64,000 nt of DNA from Myxococcus sp. RHSTA-1-4 (lineage in GTDB: Bacteria; Myxococcota; Myxococcia; Myxococcales; Myxococcaceae), in the NCBI RefSeq assembly GCF_020037125.1, contig NZ_JAIQDG010000023.1, positions 1-64,000 of the forward strand, in the 5' to 3' direction. The translations under genes were made by a program, and so were the position numbers. The notes below the pieces were generated by a model. It made no database searches. It worked only from the letters and a program-made list of their open reading frames with translations, and was not told the origin of the DNA. Shown here in pieces: positions 43,624 to 52,357 of the stretch (positions are counted from its first letter, which is position 1; every line of letters begins with the position of its first letter).

Positions 43624-44315
43624 GCGCGCTCGCAATCACAGGTCCGGACGACGCGTCCGTGCCTCACCTCGAGGGAGGGCTCCTCGTGGTGCGGCTCGGC
43701 GCGCCTCATGCCGTCCTTTCATGGGCCGTGCATCGAGGCGGGCGTACGCGCGCGAGCGAGGTGGCGTGGCGCCAGGTGACGGACGCGGAGCTGGGGCCCG
43801 AGGTCGACCCGGCCTTGCTGCTCTCCCGCAGTCTCGAAGCGCGGGGCCTGTCCGGAGCGGTGGGACTGCTCACCTCGCGTGACCTGTCTCGCTACGAGGA
43901 CGTCACACGCGCGCACGGCGCGTACTCGGCGCGGTGCGTGGCCACGGTCGGGCTGGGCAATGCACTCGCCATCGGCGATTCACCCGGGCCGCTCCGGCGG
44001 AGTGTGGGCACCATCAACCTGCTGTGCGTGCTGTCGCATCCAGTCGGGGAGGGCGCGCTCGTCGAGGCTGTCTCCATCGCCGCCGAGGCCCGAACCGCGG
44101 CGCTGGTCGAGGCGCGCTTCCCGTCGCGTCGCTCGCTCCGCCCCGCGACGGGCACCGGCACCGACTGCATCGTGGTGGCGGCGCCGGAGGCCGGCCCCAC
44201 GCCGGAGCGCTGGGTGGGCAAACACACGGCGCTCGGTGCCTCGCTGGGCGCGGCGGTGCACGAGGCGGTGGCCCGGGGGGCTCACGCGTGGCTGGCCGAG
44301 CGGGGGCTGCGATGA
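43620..44315 (+). CDS. cbiZ: adenosylcobinamide amidohydrolase
   Basis: 231 residues. VGLLTSRDLSRYE, CVATVGLGNALAIGD, GTINLLCVLSHPV and TGTGTDCIVVAAP with KHTALGASLGAAV are CbiZ signatures. It removes the aminopropanol side chain of adenosylcobinamide to give adenosylcobyric acid, allowing salvage of imported corrinoids alongside de novo synthesis. Confidence 0.92.
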   Translation: MSALAITGPDDASVPHLEGGLLVVRLGAPHAVLSWAVHRGGRTRASEVAWRQVTDAELGPEVDPALLLSRSLEARGLSGAVGLLTSRDLSRYEDVTRAHGAYSARCVATVGLGNALAIGDSPGPLRRSVGTINLLCVLSHPVGEGALVEAVSIAAEARTAALVEARFPSRRSLRPATGTGTDCIVVAAPEAGPTPERWVGKHTALGASLGAAVHEAVARGAHAWLAERGLR

Positions 44316-44401
44316 GCACGTGCATCACTCGCGGGTGCAGCGGCGTGAGCACGGGCAGGAGCCGCGCCGCGGCGTGGCCCACCCGGTGGAGGCAGCGATG
44401 A
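44312..44401 (+). repeat. junction micro-ORF 4: degenerate copy of the cobU start
   Basis: A 29-codon frame beginning MSTCITRGCSGVSTGRS, aligned without gaps to MSARIILVGGGVRSGKS of CobU. About 39 of 54 bases are identical by hand count at an 86-bp offset, the same offset as micro-ORF 2. It starts with ATGA over the cbiZ stop and ends with the TGA overlapping the cobU ATG. The copied P-loop has lost its lysine. Confidence 0.6.
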
Positions 44402-44943
44402 GCGCACGCATCATCCTCGTGGGCGGAGGCGTGCGCTCGGGCAAGAGCGCCTTCGCGCTGAGGCTCGCCGAGAAGCTGGGCGCGCATCGCACCTACTTCG
44501 CCACCGCCCAGGCCTTCGACGACGAGATGCGCGAGCGAGCGCGGCGCCATCAGGCCGAACGGGAAGGACGCTTCATCACCGTCGAGGAACCCGTGGCGCT
44601 GTGCGAGCGGCTCGAAGCAGACACTTCCGACGTGGCGGTGGTGGACTGCGTCACCCTGTGGCTCTCCAACCTGCTGCTGCGCGGGGACACGGCCGGGGCC
44701 ATCCTCGCGGAGGTAGAGCGGCTCACCTCGGTGCTGCGCGCACGCCCGGGGGCCACGGTGCTCGTCACCAACGAGGTGGGCATGGGCGTGGTGCCGGACA
44801 CGCCGCTCGGCCGGGTGTTCCGGGACGTGTCGGGCGGCGCGCACCAGCGGCTCGCCGCGTGCGCGGATGAGGTGTATTTCGGCGCGCTCGGGTTGCTCCT
44901 GCGCCTCAAGCCCTCGCCCCTGGTGGTGGAGGCGGCGCCATGA
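44398..44943 (+). CDS. cobU: adenosylcobinamide kinase/adenosylcobinamide-phosphate guanylyltransferase
   Basis: 181 residues. ILVGGGVRSGKSAFALRLAE is the P-loop; YFATAQAFDDEMRERARRHQ, VVDCVTLWLSNLL and LVTNEVGMGVVPDTPLGRVF are CobU/CobP signatures. It phosphorylates adenosylcobinamide and converts it to the GDP derivative. Stop overlaps the cbiB ATG. Confidence 0.95.
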   Translation: MSARIILVGGGVRSGKSAFALRLAEKLGAHRTYFATAQAFDDEMRERARRHQAEREGRFITVEEPVALCERLEADTSDVAVVDCVTLWLSNLLLRGDTAGAILAEVERLTSVLRARPGATVLVTNEVGMGVVPDTPLGRVFRDVSGGAHQRLAACADEVYFGALGLLLRLKPSPLVVEAAP

Positions 44944-45875
44944 CGGGAGGCGCCCTGCACGCGAGCGTGGTGCTCGCGCTCGCCCTCCTTTGGGACGCGC
45001 TCCTCGGTGAGCCGCCCACCCGGATGCACCCCGTGGTGTGGATGGGCCGGCTTCAGCGCGCGCTGCGACGCCGGGCCCCGCGTGCCCCGCTGCCCGCGTT
45101 CCTGTGGGGGCTGCTCATGGCACTCCTGGGGCCGCTCGTCTTCGGTGGGGGCGCGTGGCTGCTCCTGCGCGGGCTCGCTCCGGTGCCCGCGCTGCACTTC
45201 CTCGCGGAGGTGTACCTGCTCAAGAGCGCGTTCGCGGTGCGGGCACTCGCCGAGGCGGGGCTCTCCGTGGAGCGTGCGCTGGAGGCGGGTGACCTCGCCG
45301 GTGCGCGCCTGGGCCTGCGCAGCCTCGTCTCGCGGGACACCTCGGAGCTGACGCCCTCGCTGCTATCGGCCGCCGCGGTGGAGTCGGTGGCGGAGAACAC
45401 CTCGGACTCCGCCGTCGCGCCGCTCCTGTTCTTCGCGCTGGGCGGCGTGCCCGCGGCGCTCGCCTACCGGGCCGCCAATACGCTCGACGCACTCGTCGGC
45501 TATCGCGGCGAGTACGAGTGGCTGGGCAAGGCCGGTGCCCGGCTCGACGATGTCCTCAACCTCGTTCCCGCGCGTCTTACCGCCGCGCTGCTGGTGCTGG
45601 TGGCCCCCCTGGGGCGTGCTTCCGTCATCGGCGCGCTGCGCTGCTGGTGGCGCGACGGTGCGCGCACCGAGAGTCCCAACGCGGGCAGGCCCATGGCGGC
45701 AGTGGCCGGTGCATTGGGTGTGCAGTTGGAGAAGGTGGGCCACTACCGGCTCGGCGCCGAGGGCCGGCTGCCGGGCACGGGCGACATCGCGCGCACGGTG
45801 CGGCTCATGGTGGGAGCCAGCCTCCTGGGCGCGCTCGCCTCGCTCCTCCTCGTCTTCCTGCTGTGGGGAGGCTGA
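44940..45875 (+). CDS. cbiB: adenosylcobinamide-phosphate synthase
   Basis: 311 residues, about five membrane helices. LLWDALLGEPPTRMHPVVWM at the N-terminus, SVAENTSDSAVAPLLFFALG and YRAANTLDALVGYR in the centre are CbiB/CobD signatures. It joins aminopropanol (phosphate) to adenosylcobyric acid in the inner membrane. Confidence 0.95.
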   Translation: MTGGALHASVVLALALLWDALLGEPPTRMHPVVWMGRLQRALRRRAPRAPLPAFLWGLLMALLGPLVFGGGAWLLLRGLAPVPALHFLAEVYLLKSAFAVRALAEAGLSVERALEAGDLAGARLGLRSLVSRDTSELTPSLLSAAAVESVAENTSDSAVAPLLFFALGGVPAALAYRAANTLDALVGYRGEYEWLGKAGARLDDVLNLVPARLTAALLVLVAPLGRASVIGALRCWWRDGARTESPNAGRPMAAVAGALGVQLEKVGHYRLGAEGRLPGTGDIARTVRLMVGASLLGALASLLLVFLLWGG

Positions 45876-45883
45876 AGCACGCC

Positions 45884-46936
45884 ATGCGCCCACTCCCTCG
45901 ACCCGAGCTGCTCGACCTTCCACCGGCGCCACACGGCGGGGACGCGGGCAGCGGCCTCGTGGACTTCAGCACCGGTGTCTGCCCCCTGCCGCCTCCCAAG
46001 GCCGTGCTCGCCGCCCTGCGCTCGGCGGACGTCACCCGCTACCCGCACCCGAGTGCACTCCCCCTGCGCGAGGCGGCGGCCCGCGCGCACGGTGTCGTGG
46101 CGGACGCCGTCGTCGCGGGGAACGGCTCGGCGGAGTTGCTGTGGGCGCTCGCACGCGCCTTCGTCGGCCCCGGGCGGAAGGCCCTCGTCCTCACTCCGGC
46201 CTTCGGTGAGTACGCCCAGGCAGTGCGCGCTTCGGGGGGACGCCTCGCCACGCTCGTGGCCGAGGGGCCTCCCTTCCGGTGGGACGCGGAACGCCTGTTC
46301 GCCGCGCTCGGCGCGCACCGCCCCTCGCTGGTCTTCGTGGGACGTCCCTCCAATCCCTGCCTCGCGCTGGTGCCGCGCCAGACGCTGGAGGAGGCCGCGC
46401 GCGCCCACCCCGAGACTCTCTTCGCGGTGGACGAGGCCTATCTGCCCCTCCATCCCGGCGAGGAGGGACTCACCCCCGGGCCCAACGTGGCCCTGGTGCG
46501 CTCGCTCACCAAGGTGCTCGCCCTGCCGGGCGTGCGGCTCGGCTACCTCGTGGCCTCACCCGAGGTGGCCCGCGCCGTGCGTGCCGCGCTCCCGCCCTGG
46601 AACGTGTCCTCACCGGCGCTCGCCGCGGGCCGGGTGGCGCTCGAGGTGCTTCCCCTGCTGCTGCCCGGAATCCAGGCCGAGGTGACGCGGCTGCGTGCCT
46701 CGCAGGCCGCGCTGCTCGCTTCGGTGGGGGCACGGGTGGACGCCGAAGGGGGGACGTTCCTCCTCGTGCGGGTGGGGGACGCACCGGGCTTCACCCGGCG
46801 GATGGCCGAGGCGGGTGTTCGCGTGCGCGATGCGACGAGCCTCGGGCTTCCCCACCATGTACGGCTCGGAGTCCGCCCCGAAGCCGAGCACCCCCGCTTG
46901 CGCGCGGCGCTCGCCCACGCGCTGGAGAACGTATGA
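45884..46936 (+). CDS. cobC: threonine-phosphate decarboxylase-like aminotransferase
   Basis: 350 residues from the ATG at 45884 (GGGGAGGC upstream). A PLP fold-type I enzyme: LVDFSTGVCPLPPPKAV, YPHPSALPLREAAARAHGV, NGSAELLWALARAF, RPSNPCLALV, VDEAYLPL and the PLP-lysine motif VRSLTKVLALPGVRLGYLV. It makes aminopropanol phosphate for the nucleotide loop. It is called CobC in the Pseudomonas scheme and CobD in Salmonella. Confidence 0.9.
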   Translation: MRPLPRPELLDLPPAPHGGDAGSGLVDFSTGVCPLPPPKAVLAALRSADVTRYPHPSALPLREAAARAHGVVADAVVAGNGSAELLWALARAFVGPGRKALVLTPAFGEYAQAVRASGGRLATLVAEGPPFRWDAERLFAALGAHRPSLVFVGRPSNPCLALVPRQTLEEAARAHPETLFAVDEAYLPLHPGEEGLTPGPNVALVRSLTKVLALPGVRLGYLVASPEVARAVRAALPPWNVSSPALAAGRVALEVLPLLLPGIQAEVTRLRASQAALLASVGARVDAEGGTFLLVRVGDAPGFTRRMAEAGVRVRDATSLGLPHHVRLGVRPEAEHPRLRAALAHALENV

Positions 46937-48411
46937 CGGCACGCACCCTCATGGTCCAGGGGACCGCTTCCAGCGTGGGCAAGAGCCTGCTCACCACCGC
47001 GCTGTGCCGCATCTATGCCCGGCGTGGACTCCGGGTGGCGCCGTTCAAGAGCCAGAACATGGCGCTCAACTCGGCCGTCTGCCCGGACGGCGCGGAGATT
47101 GGCCGGGCCCAGTACGCCCAGGCCGAGGCGGCCCGGACGAGCCCGCGCGCGGAGATGAACCCCATCCTCCTCAAGCCCGAGACGACGAGCGGCTCGCAGG
47201 TGGTGGTGATGGGCAGGGTGCTGGGCAGCATGCACTTCCGTGACTTCCACCAGCGCAAGCTCGAATTGCGCGAGGTGGTGGGGCGGGCGCTGGACACGCT
47301 GCGGAGCGACTGCGACCTGGTCGTCATCGAGGGGGCGGGCAGTCCCGCGGAGGTGAACCTCAAGTCGAGAGACCTGGTCAACATGTGGGTCGCCGAGCGC
47401 GCGGATGCGCCGGTGGTGCTCGTCACCGACATCGAGCGCGGCGGGGCGATGGCCGCGCTGGTGGGCACGCTCGAGCTGCTCGAACCGCATGAGCGTGAGC
47501 GGGTGCGCGCCCTGGTGGTGAACAAGTTCCGCGGTGACCCGCGCCTGTTCGACGACGGGGTGCGCTTCCTGGAGGAGCGGCTCCGGGTGAGGGTGGCGGG
47601 CGTGGTGCCGCACCTGGGCGACACCGGCATCGCGAGCGAGGACTCGCTGGACCTCAAGCCCCGGGGCGCGGGCCGGGGCTCGGCGCGCGTGGCGCTGGTG
47701 CGGCTGCCGCGCCTGTCCAACTTCGACGAGTTCGAGCCGCTCGCGCGAGAGCCGGGGCTCGAAGTGCACTGGTGCGAGCGGCCCGAGGAACTGGAGGGCG
47801 CGGACCTCGTGGTCCTGCCCGGCACCAAATGCACCGCGAATGACCTGGCGTGGCTGCGCAGGACGGGGCTCGCCGCGGCGGTGGTGCGGCGGGCGCGCAG
47901 TGGCGGCGCGGTGCTGGGCATCTGCGGGGGCTATCAGATGCTCGGTGAGCGCATCCTCGACCCGCTCGGCATCGAGTCGCCGGAGCTCGAGGTGCCGGGG
48001 CTGGGCCTGCTGCCCGTCGTCACCCGCTTCGAGCGCGAGAAGGCCACCGCGCCCGTGGTGCTGCGGCTCGCGGAGGGGCTTCCCCTGCTGGAGTCCGTGG
48101 GCGGGCAGGAGGCGCGCGGCTACGAAATCCACTGCGGCCGGGTGACGGTGGCCCCCGGAGCACACGCGTTCGGGACGCTGCTGCGGCGCGGGCCCGAGCT
48201 GTTGCGTGTGGAGGAGGGCTGCACCGAGGGGAGCGTGGCGGGGACGCTGGTGCATGGCCTGTTCGAGAATGACGGCGTGCGCCGGGCCCTCGTGCGCGCG
48301 CTCGGCGCGGAAGCCGCGGTGGGGACGGTGGTGGACCCGTACGAGCGGCTCGCGGACCACTTCCAGGCGGCGCTCGACATGGCGCACCTGGACCGGCTGG
48401 TGGGGTTGTGA
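46933..48411 (+). CDS. cobQ: adenosylcobyric acid synthase
   Basis: 492 residues. MVQGTASSVGKSLLTTALCR, PFKSQNMALNSAV, EMNPILLKPETTSGSQVVV, VIEGAGSPAEVNL and VLVTDIERGGAMAALVGTL form the ATP domain; LGICGGYQMLGERILDPLG is the glutaminase site with its Cys. It adds the four amides at b, d, e and g. It overlaps cobC and bluB by 4 bp each. Confidence 0.96.
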   Translation: MTARTLMVQGTASSVGKSLLTTALCRIYARRGLRVAPFKSQNMALNSAVCPDGAEIGRAQYAQAEAARTSPRAEMNPILLKPETTSGSQVVVMGRVLGSMHFRDFHQRKLELREVVGRALDTLRSDCDLVVIEGAGSPAEVNLKSRDLVNMWVAERADAPVVLVTDIERGGAMAALVGTLELLEPHERERVRALVVNKFRGDPRLFDDGVRFLEERLRVRVAGVVPHLGDTGIASEDSLDLKPRGAGRGSARVALVRLPRLSNFDEFEPLAREPGLEVHWCERPEELEGADLVVLPGTKCTANDLAWLRRTGLAAAVVRRARSGGAVLGICGGYQMLGERILDPLGIESPELEVPGLGLLPVVTRFEREKATAPVVLRLAEGLPLLESVGGQEARGYEIHCGRVTVAPGAHAFGTLLRRGPELLRVEEGCTEGSVAGTLVHGLFENDGVRRALVRALGAEAAVGTVVDPYERLADHFQAALDMAHLDRLVGL

Positions 48412-49151
48412 GCGCCGCCGTCCTCCCACCCGACTTCAGCGCCGAGGCGCGTGAGGCCGTCTACACCGCCATCTCCCGGCGGCGGGACGTGCGGCACTTC
48501 CGCCCAGGCGTAGCGGTTCCCGACGACGTCCTGGAGCGCATCCTCGGCGCGGCGCACCTGGCGCCGAGCGTCGGTTATTCGCAGCCCTGGGACTTCATCC
48601 GGGTGCGCGACAGGGCACGCCGCGCCCGCATCCGCCAGAGCTTCCTGCGGTGCCGCGAGGTGGAGGCCGCGCGCTTCTCTCCCGCGCGGCGCGAGAAATA
48701 TCTCTCCCTCCGGCTGGAGGGCATCGAGGAGTCCGCGCTCAACCTCTGCGTGACGGTGGACCTGCGTCCCACGGAGGAGGCGGTGCTGGGTACCACCGCG
48801 CAGCCCGAGGCCCTGCGGTGGAGTGCCTGCTGCGCGGTGCAGAACCTGTGGCTGGCCGCACGCGTGGAGGGCGTGGGCGTGGGCTGGGTGAGCATCGTCG
48901 AGCCGCGCGTGCTGCGCGCCGAGCTGGGCCTGCCTCCGGGAGTCGAGCCCATCGCCTACCTCTGCGTGGGCTACCCGGTCGCGTTTGGTGACCGGCCTCT
49001 CCTGGAGGAGACAGGCTGGCGCACGCGTCGGCCGCTCGCGAGCGCGGTGCACGACGAGTGCTACCGCGCCGAGGCTCTGCCCGCGCCCGAAGCGTTCGTC
49101 ACCGCCAGTCCTACCGGCCGGCACGGCTCCGGCGGTGGCGATGCGCCGTAG
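48408..49151 (+). CDS. bluB: 5,6-dimethylbenzimidazole synthase
   Basis: 247 residues from a GTG overlapping the cobQ stop. SRRRDVRHFRPGVAVPDDVL, AHLAPSVGYSQPWDFIRV, WSACCAVQNLWLAARVEGVG and GWVSIV are BluB flavodestructase signatures. It makes the lower ligand from FMNH2 and O2, so DMB synthesis here requires oxygen although the corrin ring is built by the early-cobalt route. Last gene of the regulon, 9 bp from the convergent glyoxalase gene. Confidence 0.95.
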   Translation: MSAAVLPPDFSAEAREAVYTAISRRRDVRHFRPGVAVPDDVLERILGAAHLAPSVGYSQPWDFIRVRDRARRARIRQSFLRCREVEAARFSPARREKYLSLRLEGIEESALNLCVTVDLRPTEEAVLGTTAQPEALRWSACCAVQNLWLAARVEGVGVGWVSIVEPRVLRAELGLPPGVEPIAYLCVGYPVAFGDRPLLEETGWRTRRPLASAVHDECYRAEALPAPEAFVTASPTGRHGSGGGDAP

Positions 49152-49160
49152 TCCGCGCCG

Positions 49161-49547
49161 TCACGAGCCCTGCTGGATGAGCTCCACGCGGTAGCCGTCC
49201 GGGTCCTCGACGAAGGCAATCACCGTGGTGCCGTGCTTCATGGGCCCCGGCTCGCGGACCACCTTGCCGCCGGCCTTCCGGATGGCCTCGCACGTGGCGT
49301 GGATGTCGTCCACACCGAGCGCCACGTGGCCATACGCGGTGCCCAGCTCGTACTTGGAGGTGCCCCAGTTGTAGGTCAGCTCCAGCGCCGGGTGGGTGTC
49401 CTCCGGGCCGAAGCCCACGAAGGCCAGGGTGAACTTCCCATCCGGGTAGTCATGGCGGCGCAGCAGCTTCATCCCGATGACGCGGGTGTAGAAGTCGAGC
49501 GACTTCTCCAGGTCGCCAACGCGGAGCATGGTGTGCAGGATTCTCAT
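49161..49547 (-). CDS. gloA: lactoylglutathione lyase (glyoxalase I)
   Basis: 128 residues. The two VOC repeats give the four metal ligands: His5 in [14 protein letters not shown], Glu in ALELTYNWG, His in [11 protein letters not shown] and Glu in YRVELIQ. NFY-type core motif [12 protein letters not shown] is typical of GloA. It isomerises the methylglyoxal-glutathione hemithioacetal. Convergent with bluB. Confidence 0.95.
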   Translation of the reverse strand: MRILHTMLRVGDLEKSLDFYTRVIGMKLLRRHDYPDGKFTLAFVGFGPEDTHPALELTYNWGTSKYELGTAYGHVALGVDDIHATCEAIRKAGGKVVREPGPMKHGTTVIAFVEDPDGYRVELIQQGS

Positions 49548-49603
49548 GCGCGCTTCATAACGCCCCGGGCGCACCGCGTCTCGGGCCTGAAGCGCGAGAC
49601 AGC

Positions 49604-51913
49604 TCAAGGCTGTCCACTGGACTGCGTCTTCGGCGGCACGGTGAAGGCTCCCGCCTCCACGCGCGACTCGTGGAGGGGCTTCCCGTCCGCGCCCCGGGCG
49701 TCGATGCGCGAGCCATCTCCCCCGGCGTGCCACAGGCCCACCAGCACCTTCCACTCGCCGGCCTCCCAGTCCCTGGTGGACACGGCGAAGGCGTCGCGCA
49801 GGAGCGTGTCCCTCGGCGCGTCGGAGAAGAAGAAGGTGCCGCCCAGCACCGCGTGGTCCGCGTTCTTGCGCTTGCTACCCTCGGGTCCCGGCAGGTGCAC
49901 GAAGATGCCGGCCGTGCGGGGCACCGCTCCTGTCACCCGCCAGTAGAGCGCCATGTGGACGAAGCCCTCCGCGTCCGGTGCTGACGGCACCTCGGCCGCC
50001 ACCAGCTCCACCGGCACGTCGAAGCGCACGTCCAATGGGCGCGCTTCCGGGGGCAGTGAGGCGACGAGCATCGGCGAGCCATCCGGGTTGCGCGGGGCCG
50101 CTCGCGCCACGGGCTCGTTCCAGGCCACCAGCAGCACGCCCCACACGAGCAGCGGCACGGCGCTCACGGCCAGGGCTTTTGCTCCCCATCCTCCCTTGCG
50201 AGCGCGCTGCCGCCACGCGAGGAAGCCGAGCCCCACCCAGGCCAGCGCCGACACCAGTGCCCCGCCCAGCCCCGAGCGCGGCAGGAAGCGCAGCACCACG
50301 CGGTGCTCACCCTCGGGCAGGCGCACGGCGAGCAGCCCGTCGCGCGACACCACCTCTCCCACCGAGGCCTTCCAGCCCGGGTGCCAGTTCTGGTTGACGA
50401 GCAGCACCGCCGGCCGCGACGCCACCACGTCCACCTCCACCCGGTTGGGCGTCCACTCCACCCGGCGCGCGGTGCCGGCGGCCGGTTCCTCCAGGTACTC
50501 CTCCTGGGGAAGGTCACCGCGCAGGCGCGCGGACATGGGCACCGGCCACGCCTCGCCGCAGGCGATGGAGCCGCGGTTGAGGGCCAGGAAGTGGCCCTGC
50601 GCCCAGCGGTTGCCGCGCGCCTGCGCGAAGGGCCGCTCCGCTTCCGGAGGCGTGGGCGGGGGCTCCTCCACCATCGGCGCCCAGCGCGTGAGGTTGGCGA
50701 AGGCGTGGACCTGCACGCCCCAGCCCGCCACCACCACGCCGCACGCCAGCGCGGCGAGCCGGGGCGCCCAGGGCGTGCGCTTGCGCCACGCGCGCACCAG
50801 GAGCGCGGCGAGCGCGAGCGCGGCCAGCTCGGTGATGAAGAGCCCGGCGGGGAGGAGGAAGCGCTCCGGGTAGCGGAACGTGCTGAAGATGGGCAGCGCT
50901 CGCAGCCCGGCGAAGAGCGACGGCCTCGCGGCATACCCGGACGCCATCCACACGCACAGCGCCGCGCCGGCGGCCGGGTACAGCGCGCGGCGGCGGGCCA
51001 GCGCCACGGCGACGGGCACGAGCGCGAGGGCGACGGCCACGAGGAAGAAGTTGCCCGGGCTGCTGAAGCCGGAGCGCGCCGGCAACTCGAGCATCATCCG
51101 CGCCAGCGTTTCGAGCGAGTTCCCCGGCGTGCCCGCCATGACGCGGGGCGAGGACCGCATCGTCTCCACCAGGGGCCACAGCCGGAAGGCACAGGCGCCC
51201 AGGGTGAAGAGGGCGGTGGCGCCCAGGGCCCACAGTGCCCGGCGGCGCCCGGCCGCGCGCAGCGTGTACAGCGTGCGTCCGGTCTCCAGCGCGACGAAGA
51301 GGGCCCCCATGGGCACGGGGTAGGTGCCGCCGAAGCCCAGCAGCAGCGCGAAGGTGCCCGCCACCAGCGCCACGCCGGACAGCCGTCCCCGCGCGGCCCG
51401 CCGCGTGCCCAGCAGCAGCCAGGGCAGCAGCAGGAAGCCGGCGAAGTTGAGCCAGCCGATGGACCAGGACAGCGCGGTGAAGCCGATGAGTCCGAAGAGC
51501 GGTGCCGCCGCGAGCGCCCCCACCGCGGAGCCCACGCGCCGCCGCGCATAGCGGAAGAAGCCCTCCATGCCGAGCACGAGGAAGGCCCACAGCACCACCG
51601 GCTCCGCGCGCCGCGCGCCCAGGGCGGCGGACACGAGGAGCGTGGGAGACGCCACGCGCGTCTGCGGGCTGCCGAGCGCGTACTGGCCACCACACGCCCA
51701 CGGGTTCCACAGCGGGAGCTGGCCGTAGCGCGTCACGGTGCGCGCGCCCGCGTCCTCGTACGAGTGCAGCAGGTGCGAGTCGCGGAAGTCATTCAGCGCC
51801 CCCGCCCGCGTCAGCGGGAGCCAGCACGCGGCCAGGGCCAGCACGCCGAAGAGGGCCAGGCGCGGGCCGGCGAGGGTGGCGACACGGTGGGCGACGCGGA
51901 GTGGGGACGTCAT
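49604..51913 (-). CDS. YfhO-like multi-pass membrane protein
   Basis: 769 residues. Twelve or so membrane helices in the first 560 residues, with a conserved luminal-type segment near 55-80 ([20 protein letters not shown]) and [12 protein letters not shown] near 325 as in YfhO/GT-C-like proteins. A periplasmic beta-domain ([31 protein letters not shown]) and further soluble C-terminal sequence follow. YfhO relatives are linked to cell-surface glycosylation. Its natural start is the ATG at 51913. Confidence 0.75.
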   Translation of the reverse strand: MTSPLRVAHRVATLAGPRLALFGVLALAACWLPLTRAGALNDFRDSHLLHSYEDAGARTVTRYGQLPLWNPWACGGQYALGSPQTRVASPTLLVSAALGARRAEPVVLWAFLVLGMEGFFRYARRRVGSAVGALAAAPLFGLIGFTALSWSIGWLNFAGFLLLPWLLLGTRRAARGRLSGVALVAGTFALLLGFGGTYPVPMGALFVALETGRTLYTLRAAGRRRALWALGATALFTLGACAFRLWPLVETMRSSPRVMAGTPGNSLETLARMMLELPARSGFSSPGNFFLVAVALALVPVAVALARRRALYPAAGAALCVWMASGYAARPSLFAGLRALPIFSTFRYPERFLLPAGLFITELAALALAALLVRAWRKRTPWAPRLAALACGVVVAGWGVQVHAFANLTRWAPMVEEPPPTPPEAERPFAQARGNRWAQGHFLALNRGSIACGEAWPVPMSARLRGDLPQEEYLEEPAAGTARRVEWTPNRVEVDVVASRPAVLLVNQNWHPGWKASVGEVVSRDGLLAVRLPEGEHRVVLRFLPRSGLGGALVSALAWVGLGFLAWRQRARKGGWGAKALAVSAVPLLVWGVLLVAWNEPVARAAPRNPDGSPMLVASLPPEARPLDVRFDVPVELVAAEVPSAPDAEGFVHMALYWRVTGAVPRTAGIFVHLPGPEGSKRKNADHAVLGGTFFFSDAPRDTLLRDAFAVSTRDWEAGEWKVLVGLWHAGGDGSRIDARGADGKPLHESRVEAGAFTVPPKTQSSGQP

Positions 51914-51941
51914 GAGCGGGGAGTGGCGCGGGCGCCGCGTG

Positions 51942-52337
51942 TCAGTCGTAGAAGGGCCGTGGCTTGCAGGGGCTGGCGGTGGCCTTGCGGGGAGGCGCGA
52001 CGGGGCCCGCGGCGTGCAGCTCCTCGTCGATGGCGCCGAACACGTCCGTCACCGGCACGCGGCGCCTGCGGGCCTCGTCCACGGCCCAGCTCCGCTCGGA
52101 GGCGCCGAAGTCGTCATCCTGGGACCAGGGGTCCCCGGGGAAGGAGTGGCGGGAGCGCAGCCTCCAGCCGGGCTCCTCGGCGGCGGCGGCGCGGCCCACC
52201 TCGACGCGCTCGGCGGGGGACAGGCGCCGCTCGGGCGGAGGACTCCGCGAGGTGGCGGCCCGCACCACCGCCGTGGCGCCACACAGCGCGAGGACCAGCC
52301 AGCCGGCGACGGACGCGCGCCTCCAGTGCGTACCCAT
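51942..52337 (-). CDS. hypothetical protein with N-terminal membrane anchor
   Basis: 131 residues. A hydrophobic segment at about 9-28 (signal peptide or anchor) is followed by a polar Arg/Pro/Glu-rich region and a C-terminus ending CKPRPFYD. No family recognised. Lies 28 bp upstream of the YfhO-like gene on the same strand. Confidence 0.6.
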   Translation of the reverse strand: MGTHWRRASVAGWLVLALCGATAVVRAATSRSPPPERRLSPAERVEVGRAAAAEEPGWRLRSRHSFPGDPWSQDDDFGASERSWAVDEARRRRVPVTDVFGAIDEELHAAGPVAPPRKATASPCKPRPFYD

Positions 52338-52357
52338 GGAGGCGCTCCTACTCCAAC

